Below, in pieces: positions 21,050 through 32,202 of a stretch of DNA of 64,000 nt. The notes beneath the pieces were generated by a model. The model was not told the DNA's origin. It ran no database searches and saw only the letters and a list, made by a program, of their open reading frames with translations. Origin of the DNA: Cololabis saira (taxonomy: Eukaryota > Chordata > Actinopteri > Beloniformes > Belonidae); assembly GCF_033807715.1 (NCBI RefSeq), contig NC_084599.1:2138501-2202500 (forward strand), given 5' to 3'. A program made the translations under genes and the position numbers. Position 1 is the first letter of the stretch. Each line of letters begins with the position of its first letter.

Positions 21050-23221
21050 GGGCCTCATGTACTAAGAGTGCGTGGAATTTACACGAACGCAAAAAATCAG
21101 ATGTACAAAACTGTGCATACGCCCAAATCCACGCAGGTTTCTCTATATCCCAATCAGCGTGGATTTGAGCGCACAATACTCCGCCCTGTCTCCTCCCTCA
21201 AATACATACATTTGAATACGATAATGAAGATAATTATCCATTAAAAACCGCTCAACAAATTAAAAAAAACATCGGCTGTGAGCTGGAAAAAATAATTTAT
21301 TTGGAGGCATTTCTTCCGATTTCAGCTGCATTGCGTTATGGGTATTGCTTAGGGGTGTAACAATATATCGTGCCACGAAATTTCGCGGTACAAAAATGTC
21401 ACAATACGTGTCGTGGAGGTGATAAAGTGCATCGCGATATTGGGTTATTAATATTAATCTATTGTGTTGATTAGTAACGCTCATCCGACCGCGACCGCAC
21501 CGCGGCCGGACTGCGCAGACCAAAATCTTCCTCCGCTCAGAAGAACCTAGTCCCGTTTTGAGCTCTGAACCTTTACTTATGTAAGTCTGGTGTAGAGTTA
21601 AGCCTTACCTTATTAAATTAAACCTTTTGGGGCCTTGAGTAGGATAAACACGGGGACAACTTCTGCTGAGTTCCAGTGTACTTCAATGTCCGCTCAACAG
21701 CGTAGGATTTTAGAACATCAACACAGCACCTAGTGCTGTATCACTCCGCCCAATCTAAAACATACTAACAACTGATATACTGACTAGTGTCATTATAGTC
21801 CCTGATTTACAGAATATAAAGAATATATTTATAAAATAATGAACCCTGAATTAACAAAATAACCTTCTTAACTAAAATAAATCTCCTCTTACACTTATAA
21901 GGTGAGCATGAATCAATCTGTTTTATGATGTAAAATTGTATCTATTTATTTACTTTTATTTATTTATTTATTTAATTTTAGTTGTTAAATTTCTGGAAAA
22001 GAAAAAAGTCAAATCATACATGAGAGAAACTATTCAGTTTGTGTCTAAATATTTGTACTTGTATGAAACTGAAGATCATAATGCAAACCTGACATTTACT
22101 TTTAGTTCAGTTTGTGGAAAATGGTTGGCCTGGCTTTCTCTTTAAAACTTAAACAGTTATAAAGCATTACAAACTGTAACAATAGTGCAAACGTACAGTA
22201 TTGTTTTGTATTTTATGTCTTTCAAATAAAAGACAATTTCCTCATGACTACCTCATTCAATGTTGTTAAAGAAATACTGCTATATCGTATCGTATCGTTA
22301 TCGTGACCTCAATATCGTGTATCGTACCGTATCGTGAGATTAGTGTATCGTTACACCCCTAGTATTGCTGTTCTTTGCTTTGTGTTGCGTTCCGTGAATT
22401 GTGGTTTTATTATGATTGTAAGGGTTTGGGAATGTTTATGGCAGCGTTACACTCTGCTTTTCTTGTTTGTATTTTAAGAACCGACACCAGAACTTAAGTT
22501 GGTGGTTGAAAAACGGCTCCTCGTTCAGCTTTATTGTTATGCATATTATATACTAACGGATTAAGACCAATGTACACGTTTATTGAGTCCTACACATTGT
22601 GGATGTCCGCGATCACCTCTCGCATAAGTATAACAATGTAAACAATATACATTTATATTTAAAACATGAAGCATCAAGTTGGTCTGAACCGGAGCAGCTG
22701 GTCCAGTTCAGGGCAGAGATCCAGAAGGATCCTCTTGGTACTTAAACCAGCAGATGATCCAGTCTTCATCCTGGACCAGCAGATCAGTCTGTTCCCTGAA
22801 GACTCGCTCCTGATCCTGCCATCAGCAGGTTCCTCTAACAGAGCCAAAGCTCCATCAGGATTTGCGAGTTCCATCGTTGAGCCCCTGCCTTAAGTTGTTT
22901 GTTCAGATCATGTGGTTGATTGTGAGATTGTTGCAGTTCCACTCTTGTGTAACTTATCTGGTGATGTCGGGACTGTCATGTCCTTCACATGGTCGTGAAC
23001 TTACTGTTGACGTCACGTTTCCTCATATTCTGCACTTCACTGCATCACCAGTGAGTGTCGCCAACGGACAAAACCTCAGAAAAGTGCGTACGCCAGCCTT
23101 GGTGTGTGAGTGAAGGACAGCAACTTTCTACGTTCAAGTCATTCTTTGTACATCCGACTGTGAGCGTAGAAAGTGGCGTACGCACATTTTTTGTGCGCCG
23201 CACTCTTAGTACATGAGGCCC
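21050..23221. mobile_element. Harbinger-like non-autonomous element, second type (2172 bp)
   Basis: The ends are GGGCCTCATGTACTAAGAGT on the left and the exact inverse on the right (to 23221); the first ten bases differ from the elements at 6137 and 27221 only at position 10, while the internal sequence is different. Flanking triplets are CCG (21047-21049) and CTG (23222-23224), close to a CWG duplication with one change. No transposase is visible. A 1012-bp hAT element (21350-22361) sits inside, so the element's own length is about 1.15 kb. The segment 22680-22870 contains phased open frames on both strands without recognisable similarity. Confidence 0.75.
21350..22361. mobile_element. non-autonomous hAT element with 8-bp duplication
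   Basis: Terminal inverted repeats are TAGGGGTGTAACAATATATC on the left and GTATCGTTACACCCCTA on the right. The 8-mer GTATTGCT flanks it exactly (21342-21349 and 22362-22369), the hallmark length for hAT. Subterminal ATATCGTATCG-type repeats are dense on the right side (22283-22350). There is no transposase. Confidence 0.88.
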
Positions 23222-23665
23222 CTGGTGTCTGACTGCACTGACCGCATAACTGCAGACGCTGCACCGATCCGTCTGTCAATCTCACGCTCCATCTTTCCCT
23301 CACTCTCGAGATACTTGAACTTCACCTGAGGCAGGACATCTCCACCCACCCGGAGAAGGCATGCCACCCTTCCCGGTGGAGAACCATGGCCTATGTTTGG
23401 GAGGTGCTGATTCTCATCCCTGCCGCGTCACACTCGGCCTCAAACCACCCCAGCACATGCTGAAGGTCCCGGTCCGATGAAGCCAACAGGACAACATCAT
23501 CCGCAAAAAGCAGAGATGAAATCCTGACATTCCCAAACCAGATCGCCTCCGGCCCCTGGCTGCGCCTAGAAATCCTGTCCATAAAAATTATGAACAGGAC
23601 CGGTGACAAAGGGCAGCCTTGCCGGAGTCCAACATGCACCGGGAACAAGTTTGAGCTACTGCCGG

Positions 23666-24112
23666 TGTTCTGCCATTCCATGCTCCCTGCCAGAAAATGC
23701 TACTTTGTGGTTCTGCGCATGCGCACAGTCGATTTTCAAAGTTTGATTGCGACGCCAATCATTTCTTGCACGATGTAAAAAGGATAATATGGGATGTCGA
23801 GTATTTGATCCTTCAAAATACATTACCCATGACATGAATTGCATTACACTTTGTGAAAATTATACGATAAAGAGAGAAAAAAAACAATTCTATCGCTTTA
23901 TTTGATATTCATTTGGCTATTCACCTTTATTTAACTAGGCAGGTCATTAATAACACGTTCTTATTTACAATGACAGCCTGGCAAGAGACAAGGACCACTT
24001 GGGGGGAAAAGGATGTGGTTTAGGGAGTAAAACACAATAAAATTGTAGCTCTACAAAGGTAGAAAACCATTAGGTAGCATTTTTTGTCAAAGCAGCAAAA
24101 AATGGCAGAACA
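23666..24112. mobile_element. 447-bp TIR element in Rex3, CCGG duplication
   Basis: The ends are TGTTCTGCCATTCCATGCTC and the inverse of TGTTCTGCCATTTTTTGCTG, imperfect inverted repeats of about 20 bp. The tetramer CCGG flanks it (23662-23665 and 24113-24116). Joining the flanks restores the Rex3 reading across RSLVRIAG and the following residues. The 3' part contains TTTATTTAACTAGGCAGGTC, a sequence also seen in other fish repeats. The superfamily is not assigned; a 4-bp duplication narrows the choice. Confidence 0.78.
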
Positions 24113-24374
24113 CCGGCAATGCGAACCAAACTCCTGCTTCGATCATACAGTGACCGGACAGCCCTTAATAGAGGGCCCCGGACTCCAAACTCACTGAGCT
24201 CCCACAGATGGCACGAGGGACACGGCCAAATGCCTTCTCCAGATCCACAAAACACATGTAGACTGGTTGGGCAAATTCCCATGAACCCTCGAGCACCCTG
24301 CAGAGGGTATAGAGCTGGTCCAGTGTTCCACGACCAGGACGGAAACCGCATTGTCATAGTCATAGTTGCAGCCA

Positions 24375-24745
24375 TAGAACAAGACTATAATAGTTAGTCT
24401 CAAATATAGCTTTGCGGTAGATATGCTGCTATAGGCTTATCCTGCAGGGGGGCACCGACATGATCCACTGGGCGGTGTCTCTCACCCTTCTTCTCCTCTC
24501 CTTTTCCCTTCCTCTCTTCTCCATTTCCATTTTTTATTCATTATAAATATCTCATAGCTATCATTTTTGTCCATCGCTCCTGTAGTTTCTTGTGCCGGCC
24601 CCCCTTTTTTCTCTTTTGTGCATGTTTGCAGGCCGGAGCCTCGGAAGCTGCGTTCTAGCCTGCGGTCCCCCCCCCCCCATCCCCGGTCATCCCGATGCTG
24701 CTTCCACCTGCCTACGTGGATGTCTGCTGTTGCTGCTGACGTCAC
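24375..24745 (+). repeat. L2-like LINE 3' UTR piece inside Rex3
   Basis: The plus strand carries CTCCTGTAGTTTCTTGTGCC, GGCCCCCCTTTTTTCTCTTT and GCTGCTTCCACCTGCCT, which match the minus strand of the L2 element at 2341-3431 (around 2940-2640). It interrupts the Rex3 frame between the linker and the RT. A C-run of 13 lies at 24667-24679. Exact boundaries and target duplication are not resolved. Confidence 0.6.
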
Positions 24746-26261
24746 CCCCCAGACCCGAGTTTTTTCCTCCAGGACTGCCCAAGCTGCGGTTTGCTTGGCC
24801 TGCTGGTACCTATCTACTGCGTCAGGAGTCCCACAGGCCAACATAGCCCAGTAGGACTCCTTCTTCAGTCTGACGGCATCCTTTACTTCCGGTGTCCACC
24901 ACCGGGTTCTAGGATTGCCACCATGACAGGCACCGGAAACCTGGTGTCCACAACTTTGAGCAGCCGCGTCAAAAATGGAGGCAGAGAACATGGTACACTC
25001 GGACTCAATGTCCCCCGCCTCTCCCGGGATCTGAGAGAAGTTCTCTCGGAGGTGGGAGTTGAAGATGTCCCTGACAGAGGGCTCGGCCAGACGTTCCCAA
25101 CAGACCCTCACAATCCGTTTGGGTATGCCCGGTCTGTCCAACCTCCTCCTCCGCCAGCGCATCCAACTCACCACCAGGTGGTGATCAGTTGACAGCTCAG
25201 CCCATCTCTTCACACGAGTGTCCAAGACATGCGGCCGAAGGTCAGATGAAACGACAACAAAGTCGATCATTGACCTCCGGCCTAGGGTGTCCTGGTGCCA
25301 CGTGCACTGATGGACACCCTTATGCTTGAACATGGTGTTTGTTATGGACAAACTGTGACTAGCACAGAAGTCCAACAACAAAGCACCACTCGGGTTCAGA
25401 TCGGCGAGGACGTTCCTCCCAATCACGCCTCTCCAGGTATCACTGTCATTTCCCCATGAGCGTTGAAGTCCCCCAGTAGAACAATGGAGTTCCCAGTTGG
25501 AGCACTATCAAGTACTCCTACCAGGGACAAGAAGGCCGGGTACTCCGCACTGCTGTTCTGCCCGCAGGCACAAACAACAGTGAGAGACCTTTTCCCGACC
25601 CGAAGGCGCAGGGAAGCGACCCTCTCGTTCACCGGGGTGAACTCCAACACATGGTGACTGAGCTGAGGGGCTATAACCAAGCCCACACCAGCCCACCGCC
25701 TCTCACCCTGGGCAACTCCAGAGTAGTGGAGCATGGAGGTGATCACGACTATCTCTAGCCGGTACTTCTCAACCTCCCGCACAAGCTCCGGCTCCTTCCC
25801 CCCCAGCGAGGTGACATTCTATGTCCATACTGCAAGGGTTTTGGTCCAGGGATTGGGTCGTCGAGGCATCCCGCCTGACTGCTACCCACATTGCACCAGC
25901 CTATCATGGACCTTCTTGCGGGTGGTGGGCCTATTTCGCCATTTCAGGCTGAGCCCGGCCGGGTCCCATGGGCAAAGACCCAGCCACCAGACGCTCGTCT
26001 TCAAGCCCCAACCCCAGGCCTGGCTCCAGGGAGGGGCCCCGGTGACGCTGATCCGGGCAACGTGACGGTCCTTGATTTTTCTTCTCCATGATTGGCTTGT
26101 GAACCGCTCTTAGTCAAGCCCGTCACCCAGGACCTGTTTGCCATGAGAGACCCTACCAGGGGCGTAAGTGCCCCCGACAACATAGCTCCTAGTATCATTC
26201 AGGCAACACAAACCTCTCCACCACATTAAGGTGGCTGTTCAAGGAGTGGGGCGTTACATGC

Positions 26262-26840
26262 CTCAAATCATTTTGAACCTGCTGAGTCAGTGAGAAATTA
26301 CACTGACTTGATTTTGCTATTTCACTGTAGTTTGGTTCGTAAGTAGTAAGGGGAATCTGAAGACACTAATGCAACTTCTCATTGGTTACGTAATCGCCTT
26401 GATGCTATTCATATGAGAAAAGCTGGACACACAGGTGTAGGTATATCCAAACATTGTTAATATCAGCAATGCAATTTTCCTTATTGTGGGGTACTGATAC
26501 TGGTAAACATGTTTAGACCAAAAGTCCACTGTACTCTCAGACTGTAAGTGCTCTTTTAAAGCAAATGAGGACTGCAAATCAACCAGTTCCATCTGCAACA
26601 TGCTCTCATCAATACAAGAAATTACCTCTTGACAATCTGTGACAGTAAATTGAATATCTTGTCTGGACGGTTAGTTTGTATAATAAAATATATATTTTAG
26701 TATGTTTTTTGGGCTTTGGGGAACAGCGATCAACATTTTTCACAATTACCACCATTAGCACCATTTTATTGACCAAAATCGAAACAGATTTTATTGGTAG
26801 CAGCTAAAAAGCAGCAAAGTTGATTAAAGTTTTGTTTCTA
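26262..26840. other. unassigned stretch
   Basis: No coding, RNA or transposon signature is recognised between the Rex3 5' region and the SINE. Confidence 0.5.
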
Positions 26841-27217
26841 AGGGGCACAGCTGGTAGTGCAGCCATCTGACAGCTAGAAGGTCCTGAGTACAATTCCCGC
26901 CGGGGACGCTGTGCGTGCTGAATGCGTGTTAAGTTCCCCCATGACTTCAGCGCCCATGTTCCCTTAGGTAGCTAATGTGAGCTACCCTCACAAAAACATG
27001 CAGCAGTCCTGGGCTATGCATGCCCCCTCTGACCAGCCGGGGCACCAGATGGGGTGGGGAGGATCTGGCCGCAATAATGTGGTCTTTCCACGCGCTACGT
27101 CCGGCTGAAAAAGCCCCACCCTGTCTGGTGAAAAGAAGCGGCCTGCTCACTCCTCAAGTAAGGAGGAGACCTGAGCTCAGTGTAGGTCCTCCCAGGGTTG
27201 GTAGAGGGAGCAATGCC
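26841..27217 (+). mobile_element. tRNA-derived SINE, interrupted by a transposon
   Basis: The head AGGGGCACAGCTGGTAGTGC resembles a tRNA A box and GAAGGTCCTGAGTACAATTC a diverged B box, about 40 bp apart. The body follows a familiar fish SINE (GGACGCTGTGCGTGCTGAAT, GAAAAGAAGCGGCCTGCTCA, GGTCCTCCCAGGGTTGGTAG). The Harbinger-like element at 27221 inserted into its 3' part; a short continuation (GACTGTCACTTAGG) may follow at 28490. Confidence 0.78.
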
Positions 27218-27220
27218 CAG

Positions 27221-28486
27221 GGGCCTCATTTAAAATGGACTGCGTAGAATTCATACTAAAAGTGCACGTACACTCAAAAGCCGAAAATGCCGTGCGCAAA
27301 AAAAAATCCGGATCAATAAAACCGTGTTCACGCAGATTTGCACGCAACGTTCCTTTATGAATCACAGTCCAGCTGGAAGGCTGCGCAGTTGAATCCGCCG
27401 CATATCCCGCCCTCTACACGCCCATAAATGCATATGGATGAGCCTACTGAGCATGCGCAGTGGCTTCCTGCAGCCTGTTTGGCGTCAGAATGAATGAGAA
27501 GTAGCAGCCACCGTGACACTGACTTTCACGGAGACCTAGATGTTGTAGATGATGTGGAGGACAGGAAAACCACATTATTTGGTGGTCACAGTAAAAGTTA
27601 GAATAAGTATATAAATAGTATACAATAAAATAAAGAGAGTGAGTGGCAGCACGCCGTTGCTGCGCTAAACGCCGTGAGTTCCCCGGCACGTCCCCCCGTC
27701 TTTTCAAAATCATGTTTTATTCCCCTTACTTTTTACAGTTTAAAAACTAACGGTAGGCTCAGCCTTAAATTGCAAATTATCAAGACACTGTATGAAAGCG
27801 ATAGGAAAACGGCCCCGCAGCCCCGCTTCACCCCCCGCTCCCCCTCCTCCTCCCTCCCCTCAGAGCTGCTCAGGAATGGTTTATGGTTCTGCGTCACACC
27901 AACGCAGAGCCTACGGCGTAGGTGCGCGTCGCTGCGTACCCTACGGCGTAGGCTCTGCGTCGTTTTAACGCGGGACCCTAATTTAGGCACCATATACAAG
28001 CAGCATCTAAAGGTTTCACGCGCGCGTAAAACTCATATATATGAAAAAAAATCTGAGTCCCTTTAGGGGCTCCGTGGGGCTCCCTAAACGCAGCCCCTCA
28101 TTTGTTCTGTCCTAAAGCGGTGGGTGAAGAAGAGGCTGCAGCTCCAGCAGCACCAGAGTCCTGACTGACTGAGCTTCACACACAGAGGACACGATCAGCG
28201 CTATTTTATTTTATTATTTTATTATTTTAAGTCTGATATATGTTGTGATGTGTGATGACATTATTAAGAGTATGACATGCATCTGGCTTCATTTCACCAC
28301 CTTACAGCCTGCGTCGCCAGTTCCCCGTGTCTTAAGTAAATTCTTACGGGAGGGTCCTAGTTGCCGTAAAGATAAGCAGATTTTTCGGTTAGTTTTTTCT
28401 TTTTAGATCCGAGGCTTTGCGTAGATGGCGGCTTCCGCAACTTTCAGGCGGTTTTTCTGCGCAAGCAAGCTTTATAGATGAGGCCC
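27221..28486 (-). mobile_element. Harbinger-like non-autonomous element, copy 2 (1266 bp)
   Basis: The ends are GGGCCTCATTTAAAATGG and the inverse of GGGCCTCATCTATAAAGCTT. The triplet CAG flanks it (27218-27220 and 28487-28489), again a CWG site. It is the same family as 6137-7416 in opposite orientation: GCTTGCTTGCGCA, CTGACGCTGAGC-like sequence, a GAGCCTACCGTTAG block and the internal palindrome occur in reversed order. No ORF of transposase type is present. Confidence 0.85.
27875..27980. repeat. foldback MITE, family member 2
   Basis: GTTTATGGTTCTGCGTCAC and GCAGAGCCTACGGCGTAGG pair with TACCCTACGGCGTAGGCTCT and TTTTAACGCGGGACC. It is internal to the Harbinger-like copy at 27221, in the position corresponding to 6626-6766. 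Confidence 0.78.
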
Positions 28487-28489
28487 CAG

Positions 28490-29633
<1,144 letters not shown>

Positions 29634-31440
29634 CAATCAATCAATCAATCAATCAAATTTTATTTATATAGCACCTTTCGTCCAAGTACATGAAATACAA
29701 GGTGCTTTGACATTGTGATTGAAAAATAAGCATAATAAACAAATAAAAACTGGGAGACCAAAAAAGATAAAAACTGGGAGACCAATGCACCCTGACATAC
29801 AATATAAAATATATAAAATTTATAAAAAGATAAAGGTTCAAGGATTAAGGCTAAAAAAAATAATCAGTCCACAACAATAAAAATAGTAAAAACATTATAA
29901 GAGATAGATAAATAAATAAAACAGATACCTTTAAAAAATTTTAAACGGAATAAAACTAAAACTATAAAATGTGATGCTACATAAAAGCCAGACCAAAGAG
30001 ATGAGTTTTTAATCTACGTTTAAAAATGTCCACATTTCCAGCTCCTCTCAGATCCTCCGGCAGGCTGTTCCACAGTTTTGGAGCATAGTGGTTAAAAGCG
30101 GCATCACCAAATCTTTTAGTTCTACTCTGTGGAACAGCTAGAAAGGAAGAGCCAGAGGATCTGAGGGGCCTTCCTGGTTCATAGAATAAAAACATTTCTG
30201 AAATATACTCTGGCGCAAGCCCATGTAGCGCTTTACAAACTAATAAAATAACTTTAAAATCAACACGAAAACTAACAGGTAGCCAGTGTAAGGTTTTTAA
30301 AATGGGCCTAATGTGTGCTCTCCTTCTGGTCTGAGTCAGAAGTCGTGCTGCAGCGTTTTGAACCAGTTGCAGCTTGTTGATGGTATTCTTGGGCAGACCA
30401 GTGAGGAGAGCATTACAGTAGTCTATCCTGCTAGTTATAAAGGCATTAGTGCATTAGTCTCTCCGTGTTGCCCAGAGAGAGAAACGGCCTCACCTTAGAA
30501 ATATTTTTTAAATGATAAAATGCTGTTTTTGTGACACAGCGTACGTGTGATTTGAAATTAAAATCTGAGTCAAATATGACTCCTAGGTTTCTTGCCTCTT
30601 TGCTCGGGTTTACTCCATATGTATTTAGTTTAGAGGCCAGTTTCTCTCTCTGGGCTTTTGAACCGACGATCAGTACTTCAGTTTTTTCCTGGTTTAGCTG
30701 TAAAAAATTCTGCGACATCCAGGCCTTAATATCTAAAATACAGTTAAAAAGTGAGTCAATCGGCCCAGTGTCATCAGGAGACACGGCCACATAGAGCTGT
30801 GTGTCGTCAGCATAACTGTGGAAAGAGATGCCGTGTCTCCTGATGACACTGCCCAGGGGTAACATGTATAAATTAAAAAGTAATGGTCCTAAAATCGACC
30901 CTTGTGGTACTCCATAGGTAGCCTCATAGTGTTTGGAGACATTATTATCTATTGAGATGAAGAATTTTCTTCCACAAAGATATGAAGTGAACCACTTTAA
31001 AACAGTTTCAGCTAGGCCAACACGCTTGCTTAATCTATCTAAAAGAATTTGATGATCAATAGTATCAAAGGCAGCACTCAGGTCAAGTAGTACCAGAACC
31101 GAGGGTTTATTCTTGTCAAGGTTTGTTCTGATGTCATTTACTACTTTTAGCAGGGCTGTCTCTGTACTGTGATTTGTTCTAATACCAGATTGAAACATTT
31201 CTAATGTAGCGTTTGAATTTAAATAGGCACTTAACTGAATAAAAACTAATTTCTCTAAAATTTTACTTAAAAATGGAAGATTAGAAATTGGTCTATAATT
31301 GCTGGGTGATAAAATGTCCAGGTTCCCTTTCTTTAAAATAGGTTTAACTAAAGCAGTTTTAAAATCAGTGGGGAAGACGCCTAGCTGTAGGGACACAGTA
31401 GCGTACCTTGATTCGTTTGTAAGATGGGCTGTTGGAATTA
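29634..31440 (-). mobile_element. L2-clade LINE, 5'-truncated
   Basis: The tail is at the left: CAATCAATCAATCAATC at 29636-29655, followed by TTTTATTTATATAGCACC, the usual 3' end of this LINE family. The minus strand then runs through a C-terminal region into reverse transcriptase up to about 31440, where LINE similarity stops. The same 3' end occurs at 52575-52705 in plus orientation. Confidence 0.88.
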
Positions 31441-31525
31441 CTGTGCGTTGAGGTTGCTTTCTCAGCGTGAGAAATGCCATGTGTGGCATGAGAGCAAGTG
31501 AACTTGTTGAAATCCATGAGTACAT
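29977..31525 (-). pseudogene. L2-type reverse transcriptase, frameshifted
   Basis: The main frame (31525-30446) contains the RT motifs in order: KKGNLDILSPSNYRPISNLP, NHSTETALLKVVND, LLDLSAAFDTIDHQILLDRL with the first catalytic Asp, YGVPQGSILGPLLFNLYM, and FHSYADDTQLYVAVS with the YADD box, then LNQEKTEVLIVG. The first 25-30 residues are flanking DNA. The frame is lost near 30443-30458, where the 8-mer GCATTAGT is directly duplicated; the C-terminal part resumes in another frame (30195-29977, [20 protein letters not shown]). The catalytic motifs are intact, so this is a rather young copy. Confidence 0.88.
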
Positions 31526-31899
31526 CTCAATGCCTGAGACTTGAAAGCTGTGTTATTTTGTTCCTATCAGCACACACAGTCAAAACAAACAGGTAGATGT
31601 TTATTTTCTTCTTTTTTTTTAATCAAAACACAGAATTTACCAAAATGGGAAAAATTACGTGGGTCATCACAGTGAATGTCGGATTAATTATGAGCATGCC
31701 AAGTAAGGAAGGCCCATTTTGCTAGCATATTTGCTAGCAAGCTAAAGTCGCATGTATAGCATGCCCCCGCTCTGATATGGAATACAAAAATCCTCAAAAA
31801 ATAAAATCACGCCTGAAGAAATGAAGAAAAACCTGAAAAATACAGGTGATTTATTACTATCCTGAAAATGTTTCCCCTTTCTTCTTCTTATTATTATTT
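31441..31899. other. unassigned stretch
   Basis: No gene or known repeat is recognised. A GCTAGC-rich patch lies at 31720-31745 and 31903-31918. Confidence 0.45.
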
Positions 31900-32202
31900 C
31901 GCTAGCGGGTAGCTAGCGAAAGAAATTCTGTACCTTTTTGCTTGGCCATACTTTATCGTAGAGACATCATTCAAACGTTCAAACACTCGGGTCCATTGTG
32001 ACTAAAGGACCGTACAAGCTAATTATGCTAATTATTACCTTTTTTGAGATATTAACCTTTAAATTTTGAATTTAAAAAAATGTAAATTTACTTTGGACTC
32101 ATGTTGCTACGCAACAGGTTATTGTAGAGACATCATTCAAATGTTCCACGACTCAACCCACTGTGCCCTACAAAATATTAAAATCAAATGAAGCTGTGAT
32201 TT

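Larger units (their letters stand above)
23391..25830 (-). pseudogene. Rex3 endonuclease and reverse transcriptase ORF, fragmented
   Basis: Readable parts on the minus strand are an endonuclease with [14 protein letters not shown] (25423-25782), continued by [38 protein letters not shown] and [15 protein letters not shown] (25426-24750), where the SDHHLV-like box holds the catalytic His region. RT pieces are FGVRGPLLRAVRSLYDRSRS (near 24200-24130) and [19 protein letters not shown] with ISSLLFADDVVLLASS (23665-23391), including an intact FADD box. The frame is broken by a frameshift at about 25425 and by the two insertions. RTE proteins nick target DNA and copy their RNA at the nick; this copy cannot. 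Confidence 0.86.
23250..26260 (-). mobile_element. Rex3-like RTE LINE, long but broken copy
   Basis: On the minus strand the order is a 5' region (about 26260-25830), an APE-type endonuclease (25830-25423), a linker (25426-24750), and reverse transcriptase parts (24375-24113 and 23665-23250). The 3' end is missing beside the Harbinger-like element at 23221. Two foreign insertions are identified: a TIR element at 23666-24112 and an L2-like 3' UTR piece at about 24375-24745. This is the longest Rex3 copy in the window and the only one keeping endonuclease sequence. Confidence 0.85.

Noticed and set aside
22666..23113. Small ORFs on both strands as a transposase remnant
   Set aside because: No catalytic or DNA-binding motif is visible; they lie in the interior of a non-autonomous element.
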